NCBI GenBank assembly: GCA_005656395.1
Contig: SRSI01000028.1
Location: 124,001 to 188,000 of the forward strand
Length of the DNA: 64,000 nt
Source: Strongyloides papillosus
Taxonomy: Eukaryota > Nematoda > Chromadorea > Rhabditida > Strongyloididae
Reading direction: 5' to 3'
Both the position numbers and the translations under genes were made by a program. Positions 50,398 to 61,940 of the stretch are shown here, piece after piece. Position 1 is the stretch's first letter. Each line of letters begins with the position of its first letter. The notes beneath the pieces were generated by a model. That model was not told where the DNA came from. It made no database searches and saw only the letters and a program-made list of their open reading frames with translations.

Positions 50398-53300
50398 CTC
50401 TTTATCGTTGTAAAGGTGTTACTGGTTAATAGGGTTAATTGTTAGTAGTAATTTTTGAAAAACTTAAAAAAAAGTAATCCAATAGAAGCACTAAAATGAT
50501 GATATAAAAATAAATAAATAAAAAATAATACTTAGAACTAGTATGTATATTTTAGAGCGAGGTAAAATAAAAAAGTACTAATGTAAATAAGTAATGTCCA
50601 AACAATAATATTCGCTATAATTTAACATTTTAATAAAGTTTTTATATTTAAAAATAACTCTATTTTCATTGTAATGAAAATAAAAAATGTGGAAAAATGA
50701 AATTTACGATAATCATTGTTCAACTGTTACGAAAATTTTTAGTTATCTCTCATAAACAAAATGATACCCTTTTGTTAATACCTAAAATAAAGCAGACACA
50801 CTCTAGTGACATAGATGTATAAAGATATTTAATATATATAATTATATGAGTGAATTTTTTTAGAAAGCATAATACAAAAAAATAGCTGTCATTATTTTAT
50901 GTTTATAGAAAGAAGAAGATGTTGTAGTAATGTATATTTTATTGTATTTATAGTAATTGAAAGTACAAATGGAAAGCTTCCAGAAAATGCAATAACCAAA
51001 CAAATGACGAAGCTTTGATGACGATGAACACAATATATATAACATAACTAAAATTTAAAATATAAAGCTGTCCTATTTAAGAAGAGTTGATATTCTTAAG
51101 GCTATGTAATATTTAACTGAAACAGTTTAAATTTTAATTAAAAATATTTAGTTAAACATAGCAAAATTATATAACTTTTTTTAATTAAATAATGATTGGC
51201 TACTTATTATATAATTAAGTCAAATAGAAAATACTTTTATATAACAACATTAATAAAAAAAGATGACATATATGATTCTCAAAGCAAATAAACAATAATA
51301 AATATTGTTAAAGCATATTAAAGCGTTAAATATTTATATGATATTTATATATATCAATTGAAGTTTCTCACTACCATTTTGATTGTTATACTTTACATAT
51401 ATGTAATTTTTTTAATACATTTTTCTAAGATTATTATTATATAATTTAATAAATTTATATCACATCATCCTTGTGCGTCTTAGTCATATATATAACATAT
51501 GTATATACATTTCAATAACGAAAGATAACTTTAATTTTTATTTAAAGCAAAAATAGTGAAAAAAGTACGAAATGGATTATGTTATTTAGAATTATAAAAT
51601 TTATTTTTGAACTTTTGGTTTATCCGTGACGTATAAGAATTATTGATACATACATATATCAAAGTACGAATTAATGGTAAATAAAGAGTTTCATATTTAA
51701 TAAAAAATTTTGATATATACTAAAAAGTGCGACAACAAAAAAATATAATATTTATTCGCTTTAACGGCACTCTCTCCATAGACATCGGGGCCTATCTTAA
51801 ATATTATTTTTATTTAAAAAAAAAGCAAAATTTTTGCAATAACTTTCCCAACCAATCTTAGAATGAGGTGCGGGCTAGTTAGGAAAGAGTGATAGAGTAC
51901 TATTAAATAAAATATTATGCAAGAAAAGAAAAATATGCATATATTTATAAAAAGCATTTTTCTTTAAAAATAGAGTAAACTAAAAATTACTTGTGAATGG
52001 GCGGAATGAAAAGAAAGACAAAGTAGATGAGGATGTATCTCAACTAAAAGGCCCCTTCTTTATACTTATTTCCCTCGAAAATGCCAGAATAAATTAAACG
52101 ATAAAAATTGCGTTCTTTTTTTAAAGTCACTCTCTTTTCCCGAAACAATAAATGTATAATTTTTATTATTTTACAGAAATTTTATGGTATAAGATATTTT
52201 AATTGTGGGGATAGGAAAAGGAGAACTAATGCATGTAAATATAATATTTATAGTTTAAGCTTTTAAAGTAAATTTTTTTAAATATTGTCATCAAAAAAAT
52301 TTACTCTTTTTATGTGTACGGACATATAATTATACATAAATATATTAATGTAAATAATAATAATATATTACGTAAAATGAATATACACATCTTTAAAGGT
52401 ATATTTTATCTTGATCAAATGTCACGCCTATTTATAAATATCAACATTGAAAATTTTTTAATTTATCACTACTCATGAATTATATTACAAAAATATAAAT
52501 AAATAAATCTTTTCCTGCAAATTTATCTTATAAAATAAGTGATTCATGTACGTAAAGTTTTAATGCCGCAATCTCATCAAAGAAAGATTTATATAAAATC
52601 AAATAGAAATTAAATACATACTTATTTACTTGTTTAAATTGAAGATTCTTTTTAATCAAGTTTAAGGAAAAAATATTTTTTTAAATGTATAACAACATAT
52701 TCATTAGTAGTTTGTTGTAATACCAAAAAGGCCATTTTTAATAATATTTATACCGAAATATTGTCAAAAGATCAATGATGTTTAGTTAACTATTAACTAT
52801 AAATATGTTTTAAAGGTAAATTAATATTAATCGGGTAATATATTAATTTACAAAAAAATTTTTCATTCTCTGATCATAGAACAAAAATTTATGCACATTT
52901 AAATTAATTTAATTATAAATATTAAAATTTGCACTTTTTTCATTCAATAAGATTATAATATATAAAAAATAATGTCTTATCTTTGCTACTTTTATGTGCT
53001 TTTTTTTGTTATAGTAGAAATTGCTGTTTATATTTTTTATATATACATTAATCCATTCGAAGATGATACATGATAATTTAACACTATATCATACTTAATA
53101 TCTTCTACAATATAACATAATTTGAATGCAAATTACACAAAAAGTGCACATCAAATTGATTGTAAAAGTTGATATTTGAATTTATCATATACTTTATAAT
53201 AATGTTTACTTCTTTAAAAAAAATGAAATCATTTAACATAAGAAAGGTAAAATACCTAATTTATATATTAAAAGTTCATATTTTAATTTAATATAACTAT

Positions 53301-54886
53301 AGTTGGAAGATTTCTAAAAAAACCTTAAAATAAAACATAAAGATAATATTTTAACATTGAAAGATGGTTAATTTAGTTAAACTTTGGTGTCTAGTTACTT
53401 TTTAAGAAAGACATACAAGTATTTTAACAAGAAACTTAAATTCATTATACTGACTTTAGATATCACATCGTTTATATATATCATTTCAAGTAATTTAGAT
53501 AAACATAAAACAGTCCATTTTGATTTTACCAAGATTTCAAGAATGAATGTTACACATAAAAATATTTCATAATTTAAGCATAATAGTTAAAAAAGGTTCA
53601 GTCTAAAATAAAATATAATTGTTTAATAATTATTAAAACTTACATATTTTATTATCTCCTAATGTTCACATTATTTAATCAAAAATCCATGATGTAATCT
53701 TAAAATTATAGTAAAAGGGAAAAACGAAGGATGATGAATATGAATGGTTGGCAACGCTTTTTTAAAGCATTTATAAATTAAAAAGAGAGGCTGAATCAAA
53801 GAAAGAGTTATACAATTTTTATATATGTTATGTTGATATACACCCATTTTATTATATTATTGTAATATCAATAAAACATTCTTCTGATAAAAAAAGGTAA
53901 ATTGTTTTAACCACCATTCTTTATTTATTTTTTTTATTCTATGAAAATAGTATATAACGATATTTAAGGAATATTTATGAATCATTGTACTTTATAAATA
54001 AGAATAAATATTCTTATATGCATATGTTAAATAGAGTACAATCGTTTTTATATGCCGATTATAAGATGTATTAAGAAATTAAAATACATAGTCAATTATA
54101 TTATCATGAAAAAGAAACCGATATTAAAAAGAGAAATATCTTTAAAAGTATGATTAGATTGTAAATGTTTCATAGAGAATTATTAAAGAGATTGTACCTA
54201 TTAATTAAACTTATGAAGAAAGTAGTTGAAAATTCTTTGTTTATAAAAGGCAAACCATTCACTATAAAAAAAATATTTAATGTCCATATAAATGTCGCTC
54301 TAATTTTATAATATCTGTAAAAATATACAAAACAAGCATCTTTTATATTTAATTCACTATAAGAACACATTTGAAATAAAGTGGCTGGAGAAAAAAATTA
54401 TGATTTAAAAGTTTCCAAGAGTGAAATTATTATGCTGTAAATTTAAAATGTAAATAAATTAGTTAGAATGTAAGATATTTTGTGTGAATATTTTAATGTT
54501 AAACTTAAAATATTAACATATAATTGTTTTTAAAAATCAACAAAATGTTTTTTAAAGATATATTTGAAAATTATGACAGACACATCAAAATTATAATAAA
54601 ATTGATGTGATAATTTTTCTCACAAATATTATATTATTACGAACATAAGAATTTATCTTAAATAAATTGATATAGAACACTTTAAAATTTTTATATTAAA
54701 AAATATGTATGTTTATAAACTTGTTTCTTCTTTGACTTACTAAATTACTAAAGTATATAATTTGAAAGGATTGAATATTTCAGAGACTTAGTTTATTTAA
54801 AAAAGCAACGTCGAGAATAAATAGAAGACATTTTCGTTTTTTAAATTTTGCATACTTTGTGATTAAAAATTTTTAAAGAAAGTATT
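50398..54886. other. 4.5 kb intergenic DNA with a more G+C-rich patch
   Basis: This is the promoter side of the dicarboxylate transporter and the 3' flank of the first transthyretin-like gene. The patch at about 51755-52150 has clearly more G and C than its surroundings (for example CATCGGGGCC, GGTGCGGGCTAG, GGGCGGAATG) but no open frame or recognised RNA. It may be a distal promoter or enhancer, or an unrecognised RNA gene. The rest is featureless. Confidence 0.4.
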
Positions 54887-55391
54887 TTAATGAATACAAT
54901 CATGTCTTTCGTCTGGCATTCGTGCTTCAAGATTCCACTCACCGATATCCATTACTATTGTCGAATCCTTTCCACTCTGAATATAATGATGTGGTAATTC
55001 AAATTTCCATCGTCTTTGGCATGGCTAAAAAAGACATTTTTTAGAATTTTTGTGACAAAAAACTCACAGTAAAACCATCGTTACAATCATGGTAAACTCT
55101 TAAATGTGGATCAATTGTTGTTAGTTCTTCTGCACTCCCTGAAAGTTGGAAAGTACCATCTTCATTTGTGTAGCCTGCAGCCATATCATCATCAGAATCT
55201 GGACCATAATCTTGATCAACAAGTTTAATTCTCACATTTCCAGCTGGTTCATCACCACAAAAAAATTTTCCTTTAACACTCAAACTTTGTACACCACTAC
55301 TCCTTTGTTTAGGTAAAATATTTGCTTTAACAAAATTTAAATGATAAAAAGAATAAAGTATAAATAATGATAAGAGATTATTGATAATCAT
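54887..55391 (-). CDS. transthyretin-like secreted protein (TTL family), copy 1
   Basis: Exons 55391-55068 and 55024-54887 (phase 0, 43-base intron) encode 153 residues. A signal peptide covers about residues 1-24 (LLSLFILYSFYHLNFVKA). The DUF290/TTL fold follows: QSLSVKGKFFCGDEPAGN, VRIKLVDQD, GPDSDDDM, DGTFQLSGSAEELT, IDPHLRVYHDCND, and PCQRRWKFELPHHYI. Cysteines sit at the usual TTL positions. These small secreted beta-sandwich proteins are a large nematode family; one C. elegans member (TTR-52) bridges apoptotic cells and engulfing cells, but most have no known role. The gene is the downstream member of a tandem pair with the same intron position. Confidence 0.93.
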
Positions 55392-55584
55392 GTGTACCCT
55401 TTCAAATTTTTTTAATGTCTCCTTCTATAATAAAATATATAGATATATATTTAATAATTAAACATATACAAAATAAAAATATTTATGGTTATCAAACCAC
55501 TTTAAATAATAGCAGAAAAAAATAACAGAAAAATTTTTGTTTAAACAAAAGAATATATATAATAATTACAATACATTGATATTT

Positions 55585-56108
55585 TTACTGTTTGCATTCT
55601 TTATCTTCTTGCTCTAATTCAACCTCAAGATTTAATGTCCCTAAATTCATTGTTTTTTTAGGTGTCCTTTCTTGTGTTATATATTTTTCTGGTATCCTAA
55701 TTAACCATTCTCTTTGACATGACTTAAATTAAATTTATTAATATTGTTGATATAGTGTTAAATTTATTTTTAATTGTAATATTATAATATACTTACTTTT
55801 CCATTATTATTACAGTCATGAAGTATACGTAGTTCAACATCAATATTTGTAAGTTCATAAGCATGTCCACTTAAGTTAAATGAACCATTAGCATCAGTGT
55901 ATGAAGAATCAAGGAGATCATCAGAATCTGGACCGCGATCTTCATCTATTAATTTAACAAGAACATTTGATGCTGGTTTATCACCACATTTTAATGTGCC
56001 TTTAACACCAATGCTTTGCATTCTAAATGCCAATACTCCATTAGGTATATATTTTAAAAGAATCAAATTTATTAGTAGTAAATTGATTAATTTAATAGTA
56101 GTTATCAT
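55585..56108 (-). CDS. transthyretin-like secreted protein (TTL family), copy 2
   Basis: Exons 56108-55797 and 55722-55585 (phase 0, 74-base intron) encode 149 residues. Signal peptide about residues 1-28 (LINLLLINLILLKY). Family landmarks: QSIGVKGTLKCGDKPASN, VKLIDEDRGPDSDD, NGSFNLSGHAYELTNID, ILHDCNN, and SCQREWLIRIPEKYI. The last exon is 138 bases, exactly as in copy 1, and the intron sits at the same codon, so the two arose by tandem duplication; the proteins have since diverged considerably. The C-terminus here is more acidic and ends KECKQ. Confidence 0.93.
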
Positions 56109-59100
56109 TGATAATAATATTTTTATAAAAATGACATTACATATATTAACATTGATTATTTATAGACACTTTAAAAATGATTTCCATCTTTATTATTATT
56201 TATCAGTATTAATTAATCTTAAATGGTATTGTTTTCTATATATATATATATGCACATTTTATCAATTATATATGATAAGGTATACCAATGAAAGGAGGTA
56301 AATATTCATTTCGTATCAATATGTATGTTGATTATAAAATTTTGTAATTTTTAATAATAGTATATATTAATAATAACCTTTTTTAAGACAATTTTTTTAT
56401 TGTTACTACTAATAATATTGTAAATTTATTTAGCTTTTATAAAACAAATATTAAAAAAATTATTGAAACATTTGAGAAGTGTTATTTAAACATTTTTTAA
56501 TAACATTCCCCATAAATCCTCAAAAATACTTCAAAAAAACTTTAAACTAGAATAATTATTTTTTTGAAATATATTTTTAATCAAATTTCATAAAATCATT
56601 AAATTCTATAAATATGTTTATCAATAGGATAATAAAGGAATTATGACATCCCTCACCAAAAAAATATTTTCTTCTTATTTTTTATTCCAATAAAATATTT
56701 TAAAATAACAATGTATAAATCCATTTTTAAAAATTTATATGGGTAGGTTAAAATATATTAGGTATAAGTCTAATCTTATATTATCTTTTATGGATGAATC
56801 ATTACTTATATTTTTTATATATAATAATGACAATCAAAATAAATATTAACTTACTCAAAAAATAGTTTATTTTTGTCCATACGTAAAGTTCAATAATAGT
56901 TTATATAACGTCTAATAATTGCAAAAATAACTATATCGTTCCTCTTTAATGTAAAATCAATTACATAATATTTAATTTTTTTGTACTTTTTGGGATTTTT
57001 AGTTTTACATGTTCGTTTTATACAAATTTGTAATTATTGTCTCATTTTATATGCCTTCCTAACATACATGTACATTTAATATATTTATATCATTAAATGA
57101 TAGAAATAAAAATTCTTTTTACAAAATCTATATCTTTAAATAATTATAGAAGTTTATTTTTTAATCATACCGTTGATTTCCACATTTTTCCTTCTTAAAT
57201 ATAAATATACTTTTTACTAAAACCCTTCTTTAATAATATAAAAATTTACATTTTAATAATAGGTGCATTTCTATTTATTAAGTATGCTTTTATCAATATC
57301 AGAGCTTAATTTTTTTCTAATTATAATTAAAAAGGTATATTTATGAAGTAATGCACATACATATTTTCTTTTTTTTATCAATAGTGAAAATAAATTGTCT
57401 CATAAGACTTTTGTATTAGGTGCAAAAAATTATCTGAATTACAAAAAAGTATTTATATTATATGAATAATTCAAATATCATATATAAATATATCACTTAT
57501 ATTATGACGAAATTACATCATTTTTCAATATTAATATTTTATCACTTTTTCAAAAGTCAAAAAGTTTTAATGCACATATTTTTATCAATTATTTTAGGTA
57601 ACACTCATTTTGTACACTTTTACAGAATTATAACAATTACCATTTCAATTAGAAGAGTTTTCCTATCAATATAAGTTTTAATGTTGAGTAAATGTCATTA
57701 GATATTTAATCTATTTTTACTTTGTAATTATACATATGTATACTTTACTTAAAAATGACTCAAAAAGTAATATTAATTTATAATCTAGTCTTTAATGTAA
57801 TTATTATAACTAAACCACTAGATAAACAGTCTAATTTATAATAAATATTTAATATTTTTTCCTTTATTTAATCTTTATTTACTTTCCTTTTTTATATATA
57901 ATTTAAATATTATGTCATTTTTACACTTGTAAATGAAAAAACTTATTTATTTTGAGTTTATCAAAAATCATGATATCGTTTTAATATAGTTAAAAATTAA
58001 GTCTATCTTTTTTACAAACAATAAAATAAAAAAAACATTTATAAACGAGGGAAATCATCTTTAATGTTAATTTGTTTCTTTTATTAAACATAAATAAGAA
58101 AATTTGTGGCTAATATATATATATGTATATATTATACTTACCATCTTTATAAGGTATGTAGTTTTGTTCCATTATTTTTTTTTAAAATAGCAAATATTTT
58201 AATTACGAAGTATTATTTTAAATTGAAACAGAGATAAAGAAAAGAGAAAGTACATATTAGTTGAAAATTTTTATTAAAAGACATGAAACTTTTTTTAGAG
58301 ATACTTATCTTTCTATTTATCTTCGATGGAAGTAGTATAGTGCGGTAAATTATAATTGATAAAACATACGAAAAATGACTATTTTTCCATTCAAAATAAT
58401 AAGTTATAACGACGTGAGGAAGAAGTAAATATATAGTTACTGGTAGATTAAATGATATTTAAAAGACTTATGATATCCATTTTTATAGTACTTTCTCTTT
58501 GAGATAGTATGGAATGAAGTCACCTCGTAGATCTTATAAATATTATTTAAAATTTTTCAAATCATCCACAGACATTTATGGTAGTTGTTTTCTTTGTAAA
58601 AATGATAGTAAACAATAAGAAAAGATTTTTTTGTATATCTTCTCTATTAGAAAGATAAATTATTTTATAAATGCAAAACCATTAAATATTATCCACCTAA
58701 AGTAGAATTTGCTTTTTATAATATTACACTATATAGATTTTTTGTTTATAAAATAATAAACAATGACATTAGTTTTATTATTATAAAAATGTACTCCTTC
58801 ATTATATTTTTTTTCATCAACATTTTTTGAAATTTCTTATATAGTTTTAGTAGTAATAATTTTACAATATTTTATTACTTCTTTACTATCCCATTTTTAA
58901 ATATAGTATATTTCTTATCATTTTATCTTTGTGTACTTAAAAAAATTAATCACATCCTAAACATATTTTTTCAAAAACTTTGATAAATAAAAAGACAAGA
59001 AAATTAATATCTGTTTAATATATATATCTAATGACATAAATATTTTTATTGTAATCTAAACAATAAATGGTACAAAATGATAAATCGTGATATTGAAAAA

Positions 59101-59558
59101 TTTTTGTACCCTAAATTTGACAGTTTCTATTGTTTACCTTTTGGGAAACTTTTTATAGGCACACCTTTATTGTATAACTATATATTTTATAATAGTCAAA
59201 ATTTTCTCCTTTTCTTACTCAAATAATTTGTTTCATAGAAATGTCAATACCAAAGTCATAAGTATTTCTCCTTTTTTTCTAAAGCATCAATTTAATAAAT
59301 TTCGTTTTCATCAATCTTTTATGGTAATCATTTTGAAATTAATACTCTTTTTCTATAATTAAATACTCTAAAGTTTTTGCACTTCACAAATTATGTTGAG
59401 TATATAAAAATTGCTATATAAAAATATTATCTATAATTTTTAATTTTTTATAATTTCATTATGTCCAAAAAAAATAATTAAACTTCAATAGCTTATTCTT
59501 TCACTTACTTTTTCTGAAAAAAAACTATACTTGATAATCATCATTTTTTTTTATAGAT
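56109..59558. other. 3.4 kb divergent intergenic region, nothing recognised
   Basis: Between the TTL pair (-) and the zinc transporter (+); should contain both promoters. AT-rich, with an open frame of chance composition at 57462-57674. TTTTATAG ends 2 bases before the zinc transporter ATG, a candidate trans-splice acceptor. Confidence 0.45.
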
Positions 59559-60993
59559 ATGAAATCGTCTTTACACAATCCCTTACTTCAGCAAGATAAA
59601 TGTGAGGGAGCAGCATTAAATTCTGTGGATAAAATTAATAATATTTCATATCGGGAAGTCCAAACAATGGAGGAGAGACGTAGTTTCATAATTAGTCATA
59701 CTCATTCTGAAAGTCACAAAAGAAAAAAAATTTGGGTTTTAGGATTTATTATTGCGATTCATCTATTATTTTTTGCTGTTGAGTTAACTGTTGGCTATCT
59801 TGCTCATTCTATTGCTCTCATGACTGATAGTTTTCATATGCTAGCTGATACTGCTGGATTCTGTGTTGCACTGGCATGTGTTATTGTAAATTACCTACTT
59901 TTATACTTTAATAATAACTTCCTTTTTTGTAGAAAGCTAATAAAATGTCTAAGACTAATACCTTTGGGTATGCTAGATTAGAAACATTAGGTGGATTTAT
60001 AAATAGTGTTGGGTTATTAACGTTATGTTTAACGATTTTATTTGAATCAATTCATCATATTGTTGATCCACATTTAATGGAAAATCCCCTACGTGTTTTT
60101 ATTGTTGGTTGGATTGGGTTATTTATTAATATAATTGGTATGGCTGTAATGTCTGCCGCTGGAATTCACAGTCATGGACATTCCCATGGAAGTCATGGTG
60201 ATGAGAATCATTCACATGGTGGGAAAAATGAGAAACAACCTAAAAAGATATTAAAAGATATTGAGTTAAACAGTATTCGTGGCTCTAAGGTTTCTGGCAA
60301 GGAAGATGCCACAACAGCTTTTATTGAAAATACTGTTGATCTTAATAACAGTGATGAGATAAGTTTACAGATGGAGATTGCTGAAGCTGAACAGGCACTT
60401 GAAGGAACAAATTTAAATATGCGTGGTGTATTTTTACATTTAACAGCAGATGCATTAGGAAGTGTTGCTGTTATCATTGTATCTGGTCTAATATATTGGG
60501 TTTCATTACCTAACTTTTTATTATACTATCTTGATCCTATCCTTGGTATTCTTCTTGCTTCAGCCATTACTATAAGTACAATTCCATTATTTAAAGATTG
60601 TGCAACTGTTCTCCTTCAAGATATACCAAAGAAATTTAATATTGATGTTCTGAAAGATGACATTTTAAAGGTAAATTACAAAAGCCAATTATTAATAGTA
60701 TATTTTAGGTTGAATCTGTTGTTGGTCTCCATCATATTCATATATGGAATTTAGCAGGAAACAAAAACATCGGAAGTTGTCATATTGCTTTAAATAATTT
60801 TGATAACTGGAATAAAGTTCATGATAAATTAAAATCAATATTTCATTCTCATGGAGTTCATTCTATAACTATTCAACCAGAATTATGGGATACAAGTAAT
60901 GTCAGTAAAAGATGTGTATTTGAATGTCTCAATCAAAGTTGTAGTACTAAACAATGTTGTACTAATGAGGCAGAGAATGATAAAAAAAAATAA
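59559..60993 (+). CDS. SLC30/CDF zinc transporter (ZnT-1-like)
   Basis: Exons 59559-59885, 59933-60670 and 60709-60993, all phase 0, give 449 residues. Six transmembrane helices. The zinc sites HxxxD in TM2 (HMLAD, His93 and Asp97) and in TM5 (HLTAD, His278 and Asp282) are intact. A His-rich cytosolic loop (about 188-206, HSHGHSHGSHGDENHSHGG) lies between TM4 and TM5, and the C-terminal domain has LHHIHIW. Two His plus two Asp per subunit is the zinc-selective pattern; manganese exporters such as SLC30A10 replace one His. The tail is cysteine-rich (CVFECLNQSC, QCC). The family exports cytosolic zinc by proton antiport from the cell or into vesicles. Nematode relatives are cdf-1, cdf-2 and ttm-1; the exact orthologue is not resolved. 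Confidence 0.95.
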
Positions 60994-61391
60994 AAATTGT
61001 TTGGAAGAAAAGAAGATGGTGTGTAATAATGTAAAGATTTTTATTTTTAAATAATTTTTGCCTTATATAACTTTTAAGTTTACGATTCTAAAGTAATGAT
61101 GTCTCAAAAAATTATACTGATAATTAAATAACGTATGCTATGAATACAAATAGGAGACCAAAAAAATTATTACACTTTTATTTTTATTCTATCATTTGCT
61201 AATTTTCCTTATTATAAATATTTTTTTTACATTGAGAATTAATCTTTTATATGGGTTATAAATAAATACTTACTATTTTTATATACTAACTTTTTTGCTT
61301 TTATCTTTAAACATTATTTTTTACTATTATCATTGGTGAAGTGTTTACGTTGTATAGACAATAAAACAGTTTGATAATTTTTAAAAATATA
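60994..61391. other. short intergenic region between the zinc transporter and the NATD1-like gene
   Basis: 0.4 kb of AT-rich DNA; same-strand neighbours, but too far apart to argue strongly for an operon. Confidence 0.4.
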
Positions 61392-61940
61392 ATGGATAAG
61401 TCTTCAAATTCAGATGGATGGGGGAGAAATGTTAGCAATAATATTGAACATGACTCAAAGAATGGAAAATTTTTCGTAAAAATGAGTAAGTTCAATTTTT
61501 TTATGACATAATATTCTATAAATTTATCATTTAAAATAAAAAAATTAAGTTTGTTTTTGAATATGCAATCACATGTCTTGTTATTTTTATTGTCATAGGT
61601 TAAATTAAGTTTATAGACTGATAAAACTGTCTTTTTCGCCTACACTAATATATTTTTTTATTACCTTACTATTAACTTCTTATTATCAATCTAAAAGATT
61701 TATGTAATTTTAGATGATGGATCAATGTCTTTACTTGAATACAATGTCTCTAATGACAATATTATGAATATCAATCACACAGAAACTCCTCCACAATGGC
61801 GTGGTAGAGGTTTAGCAGCTGCATTAGTACTCCATGCGGCAGGGTATGCTTTAAGAAAAAGAATGAAAATTAATGCCATTTGTTGGTATGCAGATAAAAT
61901 TTTATCAAATCAGCAACAATTTAAACATCTTTTAAAGTAG
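61392..61940 (+). CDS. NATD1-like GNAT-fold protein (106 aa)
   Basis: Exon 1 (61392-61485) and exon 2 (61714-61940) join in phase across a 228-base intron, the longest confident intron here apart from the second one in the aminotransferase gene. The protein reads KFFVKMNDGSMSLLEYNVS, then NHTETPPQWRGRGLAAALV, then MKINAICWYADKIL. This is the compact acetyltransferase-like domain of NATD1 (human form 113 residues) and of bacterial YjdJ-type proteins. QWRGRGLA is the acetyl-CoA binding P-loop and CWY is the family's C-terminal signature. The substrate is not known for the family. It lies 0.4 kb downstream of the zinc transporter on the same strand. Confidence 0.9.

Noticed and set aside
50860..51045. 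61-codon minus-strand frame upstream of the SLC13 gene
   Set aside because: Ser/Tyr/Phe-rich chance frame; no splice link to the transporter's start.
53384..53572. 62-codon frame considered as a small gene
   Set aside because: No ATG, no domain, base composition of the flanks.
57462..57674. 70-codon frame in the divergent intergenic region
   Set aside because: Ile/Phe/His-rich chance translation without splice or start context.
59559..61940. Zinc transporter and NATD1-like gene as an operon
   Set aside because: Spacing of about 400 bases exceeds the usual roughly 100 bases of nematode operons, and no downstream trans-splice site is evident before the second ATG.
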